Counted from the stretch's first letter, positions 1-10,822 are shown. The stretch: 64,000 nt of DNA from Arenimonas daejeonensis (GCF_007993735.1 NZ_CP042453.1:2232001-2296000), one strand, 5' to 3'. A program made the numbers and translations. The notes: a model not told the origin generated them from the sequence alone.

Positions 1-2460
<2,460 letters not shown>

Positions 2461-2464
<4 letters not shown>

Positions 2465-2952
2465 GCCCCACCCTCCTCGATCGTGCCCGGCGGCGGCGGT
2501 GTCATGGCGACCAGCAGGAAACGCAGCGCCATCAATCCGAAACCGGCCGGGAACACCAGCATCGGCAGCCAGCTCGGGATCCCGGCGACGAAGGGCACCG
2601 GCGCCTCCTGTTCCAGGCCGACCATGCCGGCACCGAGCCAGGCGAGCATGCCGGTGATCACGGCTGCCGACAGATGCGACAGCACCCATGCGACACGTTG
2701 CACCGCGGGCGGCAGCACCCGCGGCAAGGCATCGATGGCGATGTGTTTGCGCGCCCGGGTGGCGCCCAGGGCGCCGAGCAGGGCGAGCCAGAGCACACCG
2801 GCGCGGCTTACGGGCTCAGCCCAGTCCAGGCCGCTGTCGAAGAACATCCTCAAGGCGATCTGGGCCACCGACAGCAGCAGCAGGCTGCCGAGCAGGATCG
2901 CGAGCAGCAGGTCCTCGGCCCGGTGCAGGCGCTGCAGCCAGCGTTCCCGCAT
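2461..2952 (-). CDS. dctQ: TRAP transporter small membrane subunit DctQ
   Basis: Small membrane subunit that partners DctM. It has 163 residues with about four hydrophobic segments (for example around 16-35, 50-70, 90-110 and 130-155), the usual size and topology of DctQ. It begins directly after the dctP stop and its own stop overlaps the dctM start (ATGA), so translation of the three subunits is probably coupled. No frame break. The family is clear from context and topology; small subunits are poorly conserved in sequence. Confidence 0.9.
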
Positions 2953-3957
2953 TCAGGGCGCCTTGCCGTTGGCCAGCGCCTGGCGTACGGCCGCCAGGAT
3001 TTCGGGCGAGATCGATTTCTCGGCCTCCATTTCCGCGGTCACCCGGGTGCCCAGCGAACGCCAGCGCGCGGCTTCGGCCGGCTCCAGCGTGGTCACCACC
3101 AGGCCCTGCTTGCGCATCGCCGCCAGGGCCGAGACGTCGTCGCGGCGGACATTGGCGTCCATGCGCTGCGCGGCGCTGGCGAAGGCCTTGGCCAGCACCG
3201 CCTGGTCGGCCGCGCTGAGTTTCTGCCAGGCCTTTTCATCGACCACCAGATAACCGACCACGAAGGTCAACGGCAGGTCCACCATGGCCTTGAGCTTGCC
3301 GTGCCACTGCAGCGCGATGGCGCCGCTGGGCGTGTTCGCCACCGTGTCCACCATGCCGGTCTGCAGGCTGGTGAAGACATCGCCGATCGGCAGCGGGATC
3401 GGGCTGATGCCACCGAGCTTGAAGGTGCGGATGGCGATCTCGTCGTTCTGAGGCACCCACAGCTTGATGCCGGCCATGTCGGCCTGGCTGCGCAGCGGCT
3501 TGTCGCCCATGAGGTAGGCGAAACCGACGCCGGACACGCCGAGCATGCGCAGCCCGTGCTGCTGGAAGCCCTTGGCCAGCAGCGGGTCCACCGTCGGCCG
3601 CACGCGGTCCACCTCTTCCCAGGACTTGAACAGGAACGGCAGGCTGTAGACCGGCGCGTCCCGGTAGACCAGGGACAGTTCGCTGGCCGTCAGCACGCCG
3701 CCCTGCAGCTGGCCCAGGCGCATCTTGCGCAGCACCACCGCGTCGTTGCCCATCACGCCGCCGGGGTAGAACTTCACTTCGACCCGGCCGCCGGTGCCCT
3801 GCTTCACTTCGGCCGCTGCCGCGCGCAGTTCGCGCATCCAGGCCGAACCGTCCGGTGCCAGGGTGGCGACCTTGATGGTCTGTGCCGCCGCGGGCGCCAC
3901 CAGCGCCAGCGACAGCAGCAGGGTGGACAGGGTGCGCATGATCCGGTGTGCCTTCAC
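2953..3957 (-). CDS. dctP: TRAP transporter periplasmic substrate-binding protein DctP
   Basis: Periplasmic receptor delivering ligand to DctQM. 334 residues from a GTG at 3957; an ATG six codons later (3939) begins the signal peptide proper (MRTLSTLLLSLALVAPAAAQ) and may be the true start. The mature part has DctP features: TLAPDGSAWMREL, YPGGVMGND, LQTGMVDTVANTP. The position that in most DctP proteins holds the carboxylate-binding Arg (motif L-R-V-P) here reads KLWVPQ, with Trp at about residue 167, so a simple carboxylate ligand is doubtful. Lies between tatT and dctQ in one operon. Confidence 0.92.
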   Translation of the reverse strand: MKAHRIMRTLSTLLLSLALVAPAAAQTIKVATLAPDGSAWMRELRAAAAEVKQGTGGRVEVKFYPGGVMGNDAVVLRKMRLGQLQGGVLTASELSLVYRDAPVYSLPFLFKSWEEVDRVRPTVDPLLAKGFQQHGLRMLGVSGVGFAYLMGDKPLRSQADMAGIKLWVPQNDEIAIRTFKLGGISPIPLPIGDVFTSLQTGMVDTVANTPSGAIALQWHGKLKAMVDLPLTFVVGYLVVDEKAWQKLSAADQAVLAKAFASAAQRMDANVRRDDVSALAAMRKQGLVVTTLEPAEAARWRSLGTRVTAEMEAEKSISPEILAAVRQALANGKAP

Positions 3958-3966
3958 GACGGGGCC

Positions 3967-4850
3967 TCAGAAATAGTCCTTGCCGGATTCCACGAGCGCC
4001 TTCGCGCGTTCCTAGCCAGCACGTTCATCAACGTAAAACCCGGTTCGCGCGGGTCGGCGGCCTGCACTTCGACCAGCAGGCGGTCGTGCAGTTCCTGGTC
4101 GAACACCAGGCGGGCGTAGTACTCGGCCATCAGGGTCTTGGCATAGAGGTTGCGGCCGTCGCTCTGGGCGATCGCGGCTTCGAAATACTCGCGCCCGAGC
4201 TCGGGCTTGCCGCCGATGGCCTCCGGCCGCAGCGAATTGAGCACGCCCAGATACACGCGGGCCATACCGCGGGCATGGCCGGGGTCGATCGCCACCACCC
4301 GGTCGAGCAGTGCCTGGACCTTGGGCAGGTCGGCGATGGCGCCCCAGTCCTCGCTGTTGGACTGCAGGAACCCGGCCCAGGCGGCGGCCAGCGCGTACAG
4401 GCCCGCCACGTCCTTTTCTGGCGCCGCGGCCACGGCGGCCTGGAAGCCGGTGATGTCGCCGTCGAGGGCCTTGCACAGCGCGGCATCCTGCACGCACGTG
4501 CCGCGGCGGGCATAAGCCAGCGCCTTGGCCGACAGCCGTCGCGCGCGGTCCCTGTCGCTGCCGGTGAAGTTGCCGGCATAGGCGCCGTTGAGTTCGGCAG
4601 CAGCGAACAGTAGCGACTCCTTTCCGCCATCGCCCTTGCCGTCGTCGGCCACCAGGCCGTCGATCAGCAGCAGGTAGGCCGGCAGGCCGTCGCGCACCGT
4701 GGCCGGGTCGTCGCTGTTGAGCACGGCGCTGCCCAGTTGCGCCGCCAGGCGGTCGCCGGCGTTGCTGGCGATCGAAGCGCAGCCGCCCAGCGCCAGCATC
4801 AGCAGCGCGGGGGCGATCAGTCGCGTCGGTCGGTGGCGGAGCGTCGGCAT
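3967..4850 (-). CDS. tatT: TatT, TRAP-associated lipoprotein
   Basis: T component of TRAP systems: a periplasmic, helical TPR-like lipoprotein thought to associate with the substrate-binding protein. The signal peptide has lipobox LGGC with the acylated Cys at residue 24; the rest is about 270 mostly helical residues with family motifs such as ALAYARRGTC and DPGHARGMARVYLGVL. The uncorrected frame runs on to 3954 with an unlike tail; restoring one base near 4012 gives the tail ERAKALVESGKDYF and a stop at 3967, ten bases before dctP. First gene of the tatT-dctP-dctQ-dctM operon. Confidence 0.85.
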
Positions 4851-4874
4851 GGCGTCAGTCTCCAGTCTGCGGTG

Positions 4875-5749
4875 TCAGTGTGACGTCTTTTCAGCGTCGA
4901 AAGCTTCGGCCGCCTCGAGGGTGTTCTGCATCAGGGTGGCCACCGTCATCGGGCCGACACCACCGGGCACGGGCGTGATCCAGGCCGCCCGCTGCGCGGC
5001 CGCCTCGAAACCCACGTCACCGACCAGCCGCCCGTCGTCCAGGCGGTTGATGCCCACGTCGATCACCACGGCGCCGGGTTTGACCCACTCACCCGGCACC
5101 AGGCCGGGCCGTCCCACGGCGACGACCAGGATGTCCGCCTCGCGCACGTGCCGTTCCAGCACATCGCGCGGGGTGAACTTGTGGCAACTGGTGGTGGTGC
5201 AGCCGGCGATCAGCAGTTCCAGCGCCATCGGCCGGCCGACGTGGTTGCTGACGCCGACGATGGTGGCGCTCTGCCCGCGCACGGGCCGGTCGGTGTAGGC
5301 CAGCAGGGTGGTGATGCCGCGCGGCGTGCAGGGGCGCAGGCCGAACTGGCGCAGGGCCAGGTGGCCGACGTTCTCGGATGGAAGCCGTCCACGTCCTTGC
5401 GCGGGTCGATGCGGTGGATCAGCCAGGTCGCGTCGCGGTTCCCGGGTAGCGGCAACTGCACCAGGATGCCGTGGATGGCCGGGTCGGCGTTGAGGCGGTC
5501 GATCAGAGCGGCCAGTTCGTCGTCCGTGGTGTGCGCCGGCAGGTCGTAATCGATCGCGCGGATGCCGACCTTCTTGGCGGCACGGCGCTTGTTGCGCACG
5601 TACACTGACGAGGCCGGGTCTTCGCCCACCAGCACCACGGCCAGGCCGGGCGCCGGCTTGCCGGCGGCCAGGCGGACCTGCACGCGGCGGGCCAGGTCGT
5701 CGAGCAGGGCGTCGGCGATGCCTTTGCCGTCGAGGATGCGGGCGCTCAT
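4875..5749 (-). CDS. folD: Bifunctional methylene-THF dehydrogenase / cyclohydrolase FolD, one frame break
   Basis: Interconverts 5,10-methylene- and 10-formyl-tetrahydrofolate, supplying one-carbon units. Shows [11 protein letters not shown] with the catalytic Lys, [14 protein letters not shown], the NADP-binding [11 protein letters not shown] and C-terminal [14 protein letters not shown]. One G is missing around 5375-5377, within HP-ENVGH; both sides match FolD, so the gene is presumed intact in the cell. About 291 residues once repaired. ATG at 5749 matches the family N-terminus. Lies upstream of tatT on the same strand and divergent from the DUF1244 gene. Confidence 0.93.
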
Positions 5750-5834
5750 GGGGCTCCGGTTTCTGGGGGAGGTTGGGCGCACAATGCACCCTCGCGAGCC
5801 GCGATTATCCCCGAAGCCTTCCCTGCCCCGCCAC

Positions 5835-6131
5835 ATGACCGACAACACCGCCCTCGAAGCCGCCGCTTTCCGCCGCCTGGTCCAGCACCTGCAGCAGCGC
5901 AGCGACGTGCAGAACATCGACCTGATGATCCTCGCCGGCTTCTGCCGCAACTGCCTGTCGAACTGGTACCAGGAGGCCGCCGAGGCCGCCGGGACGCCCA
6001 TCGGCAAGGACGAAGCACGCGAACGCATCTATGGGATGCCCTTCGCTGAATGGAAGCGCCTGCACCAGCCGGACGCCACGCCCGAACAGCTGGCGGCTTT
6101 CGAAGCCGCCCAGCGCAGGCACGGCGCATAA
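5835..6131 (+). CDS. DUF1244 family protein
   Basis: Conserved proteobacterial small protein of 98 residues, function not established. Diagnostic stretches are [17 protein letters not shown], with two Cys in CRNC, and [11 protein letters not shown]. Starts at ATG 5835, 85 bp from the divergent folD start, and ends in the stem of the terminator at 6134-6158. No frame break. Confidence 0.85.
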   Translation: MTDNTALEAAAFRRLVQHLQQRSDVQNIDLMILAGFCRNCLSNWYQEAAEAAGTPIGKDEARERIYGMPFAEWKRLHQPDATPEQLAAFEAAQRRHGA

Positions 6132-6158
6132 AAAACGCCCCGGGGTGACCGGGGCGTT
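6131..6158 (-). terminator. Intrinsic terminator shared by convergent genes
   Basis: A 10 bp perfect stem (6134-6143 with 6149-6158) and a 5 base loop. Read on the minus strand it is followed by a run of T, so it best ends the phasin-like gene 6192-6608; it also lies directly after the stop of the plus-strand DUF1244 gene. Confidence 0.8.
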
Positions 6159-6191
6159 GAAATCCCACTGACGGGAAAGAGATCGTTGGGC

Positions 6192-6608
6192 TCAGGCGCG
6201 CTTGCGGCTGCGCCTGGCGGCCGGGCGCGTCGTGCGCTTGGCGGTGCGGGCGGTACGCTTCCTGGCCGGCGCCTTGGCACCGAGCTTGACCAGGACCGGC
6301 GCGAAACGGGCCTCGAATTCGGCCTGGGCGAGCTGGGCGAACTGGGCGGCCTGCTTCTGCACCGGCGCGATCCTGGTTTTCGCCTGCTTGCGGAACTTCG
6401 CAACGCGGTTGCCGGCCTCGCGGGCGGCGGCTTCGGCGCGGCTGCGCAGGTCATCGGCGCCGGTGGCCAGGCCGTCCACCGATTTCAGGGCCTGCTTGCG
6501 GCACAGGGACACGGCGCCGAGGCCGGCCAGCAGAACGGCGCGCGGGCTCAGTTCGGTCTTGGTCTTGGTCTTGCGGACGCTGCGGCGGGTGGTTCGGGTA
6601 CGGGTCAT
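6192..6608 (-). CDS. Phasin-like protein with basic Lys/Arg/Ala tail
   Basis: 138 residues. A central amphipathic helical part (about residues 20-105, with ALKSVDGLATGADDLRSRA) resembles phasins / polyhydroxyalkanoate granule-associated proteins. Both ends are strongly basic: RTRTTRRSVRKTKTKT at the start and a tail with repeated KRTA/RKR motifs like a histone-H1 tail. It could coat granules, bind the nucleoid, or both, as described for PhaF-type proteins. No other PHA gene is nearby. Divergent from the TPR-like gene across 143 bp that should hold both promoters. Confidence 0.65.
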   Translation of the reverse strand: MTRTRTTRRSVRKTKTKTELSPRAVLLAGLGAVSLCRKQALKSVDGLATGADDLRSRAEAAAREAGNRVAKFRKQAKTRIAPVQKQAAQFAQLAQAEFEARFAPVLVKLGAKAPARKRTARTAKRTTRPAARRSRKRA

Positions 6609-6751
6609 GGCAAGCCTCGTGACGGGTGGCCAGGGTGGCCGGTCTCGCCAGCGAGTCTGTCCGCCGCCCCTTGAGCATTCACACTAAGTCGGAGGCTTGC
6701 GGCGCGCCTGTCGCCGGGACATTCTGGCCGTCTTTCCAGGGGAGCGCGACG

Positions 6752-7609
6752 ATGGCCGCCAAGAAATCCAGTTGGGCCCGGTTTCCCCACGACGCCAAGG
6801 CCTACGACTACGCCGGCGACAAGCTCAAGAAGGCCTGGCCAGCGCTCCACGCCGGCGACACCGAAGCCTTTCCCGACGACAAGCGCGCCGCCGCGCTGAT
6901 CAAGGCCGCCGGCAAGGCCGCACCCAAGGGCCTGGACGCCGCCGCGCTGGCGGAAGCGCTGCAGGACGCCTGGCGGGCTTTCCACCGCGGCGATTTCCAG
7001 CAGGCCTTCGAGGCCGGCGAGGCGCTGGGGCCGGTTGGCGCCTCCGTCGCCTGCAAGGCGCTCGGCATCCACGCCACCTACCCGGTGGACGACGAGGCCG
7101 AGCAGCTCAAGCGCTACGAGCAGGTCGGCAAGCTCGCCGAGGCCGCCATCGCCGCCCTGCCCGGCGAAGCCAACAGCCACTATCGCTTTGCCTTCGGCAT
7201 GGGCCGATACAGCCAGGGCATCAGCATCGCCAAGGCGCTGAAGATGGGACTGGCCGGCAAGGTGCGCAAGGCGCTCGAGGCCACGCTGGAACTGTCGCCC
7301 AAACACGCCGAGGCGCACACGGCGCTGGGCCTTTACCACGCCGAGATCATCGCCAAGATCGGCGCCCTGGTCGGCGGCATGACCTACGGCGCCAAGGCCT
7401 CGGAGGCAGAGAAGCACCTCGCCACCGCGCTCAAGCTGACCCCCGACTCGCCGATCGCCCATATCGAGCACGGCAACCTGCTGCTGTTGCTGCACGGGGA
7501 CAAGAAGGAAGACGCGGCAGCCGCGGCCTTCGAGAAGGCCGGCAAGCTCAAGGCCCGGGACGCGATGGAGAAGCTGGACGCGGAGTTCGCGAAGTCGCAG
7601 CTGGAATGA
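6752..7609 (+). CDS. TPR-like repeat protein of unknown function
   Basis: 285 residues from ATG 6752, preceded by an AGGGGAG ribosome site. No signal peptide, so probably cytoplasmic. Alternating helices rich in Ala, Lys and Glu resemble tetratricopeptide repeats, clearest at about 180-240 (ALEATLELSPKHAEAHTALGLYHAE and ATALKLTPDSPIAHIEHGNLLLLL). No catalytic motif seen. Followed by a good terminator. Probably a scaffold or protein-binding protein; function unknown. Confidence 0.6.
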   Translation: MAAKKSSWARFPHDAKAYDYAGDKLKKAWPALHAGDTEAFPDDKRAAALIKAAGKAAPKGLDAAALAEALQDAWRAFHRGDFQQAFEAGEALGPVGASVACKALGIHATYPVDDEAEQLKRYEQVGKLAEAAIAALPGEANSHYRFAFGMGRYSQGISIAKALKMGLAGKVRKALEATLELSPKHAEAHTALGLYHAEIIAKIGALVGGMTYGAKASEAEKHLATALKLTPDSPIAHIEHGNLLLLLHGDKKEDAAAAAFEKAGKLKARDAMEKLDAEFAKSQLE

Positions 7610-7630
7610 GCCGCCCGGCGGCCGGAAAGA

Positions 7631-7656
7631 AAAAGCCGGGCAATGCCCGGCTTTTC
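7631..7656 (+). terminator. Intrinsic terminator of the TPR-like gene
   Basis: GC-rich 7 bp stem (7635-7641 with 7645-7651) extended by A/T pairs, 3 base loop, followed by TTTT on the plus strand. Confidence 0.85.
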
Positions 7657-7664
7657 TCTGGAAC

Positions 7665-7739
7665 TGGTGGGCGGTACAGGGCTTGAACCTGTGACCCTCG
7701 CCGTGTGAAAGCGATGCTCTACCGCTGAGCTAACCGCCC
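7665..7739 (-). tRNA. tRNA-Val (anticodon CAC)
   Basis: 75 bases including an encoded CCA. Cloverleaf: acceptor GGGCGGT, D-arm GCTCAGCGGTAGAGC, anticodon loop TTCACAC reading CAC (codon GUG), T-loop GTTCAAG. Stands alone on the minus strand between the TPR-like gene and the glutamate-synthase-domain gene. Confidence 0.95.
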
Positions 7740-7791
7740 GGAAGAGGACGCGAATCTTACGCGGCCGGCCCCGATCCGGTCAAGAACAGGC

Positions 7792-9419
7792 CTACTGCAG
7801 CTTGCTGGCCTGCATCTGGCTGACCATGGCCGGGGCCGCGAATGTGTCGGGCCGCGCCTGATCCCAGAAGACCTTGAACACGGCATGGTCCGGGATGGTT
7901 TCCAGCAGTTCGCCCGGCCGCACGAAGTGGTGCAGCTTGGCCAGCGAACGGACTTCCGTCGATGAAATGCGCCGGATGATGTGCTCGGGACCCAGCTGGC
8001 TCGGATGCTGCAGGCCGGCAGCCGCCAGCAGCTCCTTGAGCGCGATCACCGTGTTGCGGTGGAAGTTGAACACCCGGGTGGACTTGATGGTCGGGTCGAG
8101 GCCGGCCTGTCGGTTCGGGTCCTGGGTGGCCACGCCGGTCGGGCAGCGGTCGGTATGGCAGGCCTGCGACTGGATGCAGCCGAGCGAGAACATGAATCCA
8201 CGCGCGGCATTGCACCAGTCCGCGCCCAGCGCCATCGTCCGGGCGATGTCGAAACCGGTGACGACCTTGCCGGCCGCACCGATCTTGACCCGCGGCCGCA
8301 GGTTCAGGCCGACGAGGGTGTTGTGCACCAGCATCAGCGCCTCGCGCATCGGCGCACCGACGTGGTCGGTGAACTCCAGCGGCGCCGCGCCTGTGCCGCC
8401 TTCGCCGCCGTCCACGACGATGAAGTCGGGAAGGATCCGGGTCTCGTGCATGGCCTTGGCAATGGCGAACCATTCTAAGGGATGGCCGATGGCCAGTTTG
8501 AAACCGGTCGGCTTGCCGCCGGACAGCTCGCGCAGGCGATCCACGAACTGCAGCAGTTCGATCGGCGTCGAAAACGCCGTGTGCGAGGCCGGCGAATGGC
8601 ATTCCACGCCCTGTGGCACGCCACGGGCCTCGGCGATCTCGGCGCTGACCTTGGCGCCCGGCAGGATGCCGCCCTGCCCCGGCTTCGCACCCTGCGACAG
8701 CTTGACCTCGATCATCTTGACCTGGGGTCACGTGCATTGGCGGTGAACTTGTCGGCATCGAAACGGCCGGCGTCGTCGCGGCAGCCGAAATAACCCGATC
8801 CGATTTCCCACACCAGGTCGCCGCCGTTCTCGCGGTGGTAGCGCGAAATCGAGCCTTCGCCGGTGTCGTGGTAGAAGCCGCCCAGCTTCGCGCCGTGATT
8901 GAGCGCGCGGATGGCGTTGGCCGACAGCGAACCGAAGCTCATGGCCGAAATGTTGAATACGCTGGCCGAATACGGCTGCGCACGGCCTTCGCCGACGGTG
9001 ATGCGGAAATCGTGCGAGTCGATCTGCGACGGACGCAGCGAGTGGTTCATCCACTCGTACTTGTCGGTGTAGACGTCGCGCTGTGTGCCGAACGGGCGTT
9101 TGTCGAGTACGTCCTTGGCGCGCTGGTAGATGATGGAGCGCTGCTGGCGCGAGAACGGCAGCTCGACGGTGTCGGATTCGATGAAGTACTGGCGGATCTC
9201 GGGCCCGATCGCCTCGAGCCCGTAGCGGAAATGCGCCGTCACCGGGAAGTTGCGCCGCAGCGCCTGCTTGCGCTGCAGCAGGTCCCATGTCCCCAGCAGC
9301 GACAGCGAACCGAAGATCACCAGGCCCCAGGCCGCTACCGGTGTCCAACCAAGGGCGAACCCCGAGACCACGGTGAGCAGCAGGCAAATCGCGAATACCC
9401 AATAACGCGAAGGCAGCAT
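7792..9419 (-). CDS. FMN-binding glutamate synthase-domain protein, one frame break
   Basis: Stand-alone protein like the synthase domain of GltB, anchored by two N-terminal hydrophobic segments (residues about 5-50). Motifs: FNISAMSFGSLSANAIRALN, the FMN-site GGEGGTGAAPLEF, and the Cys set GCIQSQACHTDRCPTG corresponding to the 3Fe-4S ligands. The amidotransferase domain of full GltB is missing, so glutamine-dependent activity is unlikely without a partner; the reaction is unproven for such proteins. One C is missing at the CCCC run complementary to 8724-8727 (NARDPQVKMIEVK), splitting the gene. Confidence 0.85.
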
Positions 9420-9478
9420 CTTCTACTCCCGGTCAGGTTGGCTTGCTGGTCGCACGTCCCCACGCAGCATGCAGCTGA

Positions 9479-9565
9479 TGGTGCCCGGGGTGGGAGTCGA
9501 ACCCACATGGCCTTGCGGCCGGGGGATTTTAAGTCCCATGCGTCTACCAGTTCCGCCACCCGGGC
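9479..9565 (-). tRNA. tRNA-Leu (anticodon TAA)
   Basis: 87 bases with encoded CCA, acceptor GCCCGGG, and the long variable arm expected for leucine. The anticodon loop CTTAAAA reads TAA. Downstream of tRNA-Cys on the same strand. Confidence 0.95.
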
Positions 9566-9603
9566 CTGTCCGCAGTGTGCCGCAAGCCCGTACCGGCCGC
9601 CAG

Positions 9604-9633
9604 AAAACAAAAGCCCCGCCGGAGCGGGGCTTT
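9604..9633 (-). terminator. Terminator after tRNA-Cys
   Basis: 10 bp stem (9610-9619 with 9624-9633), loop 9620-9623, followed on the minus strand by TTTTGTTTT. It separates tRNA-Cys from tRNA-Leu, so tRNA-Leu probably has its own promoter or depends on read-through. Confidence 0.75.
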
Positions 9634-9638
9634 CGAAC

Positions 9639-9712
9639 TGGAGGCCGAGGTCGGAATTGAACCGGCGTACGCGGATTTGCAGTCCGCTGCATAACCACTC
9701 TGCCACCCGGCC
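9639..9712 (-). tRNA. tRNA-Cys (anticodon GCA), intact copy
   Basis: 74 bases with CCA. Acceptor GGCCGGG, anticodon loop with GCA, discriminator T as usual for Cys. Its first 39 bases (9674-9712) recur exactly at 10546-10584. Upstream sequence is therefore that of the insert, not the original tRNA leader. Confidence 0.95.
9674..9712. repeat. 39 bp direct repeat, copy 1 (tRNA-Cys 5' half)
   Basis: Identical over 39 bases to 10546-10584 and in the same orientation; covers tRNA-Cys positions 1-39, through the anticodon loop. Interpreted as one end (att site) of the insert 9713-10545. Confidence 0.9.
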
Positions 9713-9854
9713 AATTTCTTTCGCGTCAAGCATTTAGCGGGGTCAAATCGTCCACCGCTGGAAAACGTGCCTAGACACACGAGGAGCAGGCGCGAAGTAT
9801 GCCCAACCAAATCAAGCGAAACAAGCCAAACGACCCCAAATCGGGGTGCTGAGG

Positions 9855-10058
9855 TCACCGGAGCGACAGCTCGACTCTCTTCTTTAGGAGGGCCAGGTCC
9901 CCCTCCTCCATCGTTGGACTCAAGCGATTGTCGGGGCCACTGAAATACGCATAGCCACTGTTGTCGGCATGCTTCCGAATGTGGCCAAGCGTCACTCCCG
10001 AACGCTGGACTGCAAGGGACCAGCCACCTAGAAGGTCTCTTTCTTCAAACGTGACCAT
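9855..10058 (-). CDS. Hypothetical protein in tRNA-Cys insert
   Basis: 67 residues, not recognised. ATG follows a GGAGAAGCT ribosome site. Hydrophilic, with a basic middle (HIRKHADNSG) and acidic and basic residues near the end; no signal peptide or membrane segment. Codon use has more A/T than flanking core genes. It follows the membrane-protein ORF 10113-10421 by 54 bp on the same strand and may be co-transcribed. Confidence 0.45.
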   Translation of the reverse strand: MVTFEERDLLGGWSLAVQRSGVTLGHIRKHADNSGYAYFSGPDNRLSPTMEEGDLALLKKRVELSLR

Positions 10059-10112
10059 AGCTTCTCCAATGAACTCGCCAGATGGAATTATCTGAAGCTC
10101 AGGCCTCTGTCG

Positions 10113-10421
10113 CTAGACTGCTTCAAACGCCTTATTCAAATGACGGGCAACCACACCTCTCAGACGCCACGACACGGTGACACCAACCCCAAGGCAGCAG
10201 AGCCAGAGAAACAATGAAGCACGGTACAACGCCGGAAATGAATAGGGCGGGCGATCAAACAACGCCGCAAAGTCGTGCAGAAAAGCGTAGGAGATTGTGT
10301 AGTGAATCTCTGAGGTGAAGATGCCGAAGCGACTCCACGGCCTCGACTCCAACAGGAGCATCGCGAGCGTGATGAGTGAGCCGAGGGCAAATGCTAAGAG
10401 ACGGAGCTTCTTGTCGTCCAT
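10113..10421 (-). CDS. Hypothetical membrane protein in tRNA-Cys insert
   Basis: 102 residues, not recognised. Two clear hydrophobic segments, about residues 7-24 (LLAFALGSLITLAMLLL) and 68-86 (ASLFLWLCCLGVGVTVSW), followed by a basic tail, suggest a two-pass inner-membrane protein. Lower GC than the surroundings. Resembles in style the small membrane proteins carried by cassettes and islands, but no family is claimed. Confidence 0.45.
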   Translation of the reverse strand: MDDKKLRLLAFALGSLITLAMLLLESRPWSRFGIFTSEIHYTISYAFLHDFAALFDRPPYSFPALYRASLFLWLCCLGVGVTVSWRLRGVVARHLNKAFEAV

Positions 10422-10545
10422 GCAACTGACTCGCCCTATTTGGCTTCTAGATAGCCAAGCTTCCGGCCGGTTACCGACTGCTCAATCGCCAAGCCAATGT
10501 TAGGCACAGTCGCTATAAGTCATTGATTAAACGTTGATTTATATC

Positions 10546-10584
10546 GATTTGCAGTCCGCTGCATAACCACTCTGCCACCCGGCC
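10546..10584. repeat. 39 bp direct repeat, copy 2 (orphan tRNA-Cys 5' half)
   Basis: Exact copy of tRNA-Cys bases 1-39. After base 39 the minus strand runs into AT-rich insert sequence instead of the 3' half, so this copy cannot make a tRNA. On its 5' side lies what looks like the original leader, downstream of the tRNA-Gly terminator. Confidence 0.9.
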
Positions 10585-10635
10585 GGGAAGCGTTGCCGGA
10601 AGCTTAGCGCGTCCGGCGGCGGTTGCCACCGCCTG

Positions 10636-10666
10636 AAAAAACAAAACCCCGGCGGGCGGGGTTTTG
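10636..10666 (-). terminator. Terminator after tRNA-Gly
   Basis: 10 bp stem (10642-10651 with 10657-10666), 5 base loop, followed on the minus strand by TTTTGTTTTTTC. Confidence 0.8.
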
Positions 10667-10674
10667 TCTGGAAC

Positions 10675-10750
<76 letters not shown>

Positions 10751-10761
10751 AAGAGACGCGC

Positions 10762-10791
10762 ATTTTGGGGGAACGGCCCCATGGGTGTCAA
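10762..10791 (-). promoter_or_regulatory. Sigma-70 type promoter of tRNA-Gly
   Basis: Minus-strand TTGACA at 10791-10786, 18 bp spacer, CAAAAT at 10767-10762; transcription would begin a few bases before the tRNA 5' end at 10750. Confidence 0.6.
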
Positions 10792-10822
10792 CACCCCGGC
10801 ACGGATTTTGCCGGGCCCCGGT

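Larger units (their letters stand above)
9713..10545. mobile_element. 833 bp insertion at tRNA-Cys, island remnant
   Basis: Bounded by the 39 bp repeat of the tRNA-Cys 5' half, as expected after site-specific recombination into a tRNA gene. Base composition is clearly lower in GC than the neighbours, and the right end (about 10515-10545) is AT-rich with the repeated hexamer AATCAA on the minus strand. It holds two minus-strand ORFs (9855-10058 and 10113-10421) and a short hairpin, TTGGCT/AGCCAA at 10440-10458. No integrase or transposase fits here, so this is a deletion remnant or a non-autonomous element. Confidence 0.75.

Noticed and set aside
9544..9858. 104-residue open frame across tRNA-Cys
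   Set aside because: Part of it is simply translated tRNA sequence (GWQSGYAADCKS-type peptide); not a protein gene.
10499..10505. GTTAGGC, like an integron attC R' box, in the tRNA-Cys insert
   Set aside because: No matching RYYYAAC partner with complementary inner boxes was found at the right distance, and the flanking tRNA repeat explains the insert better.
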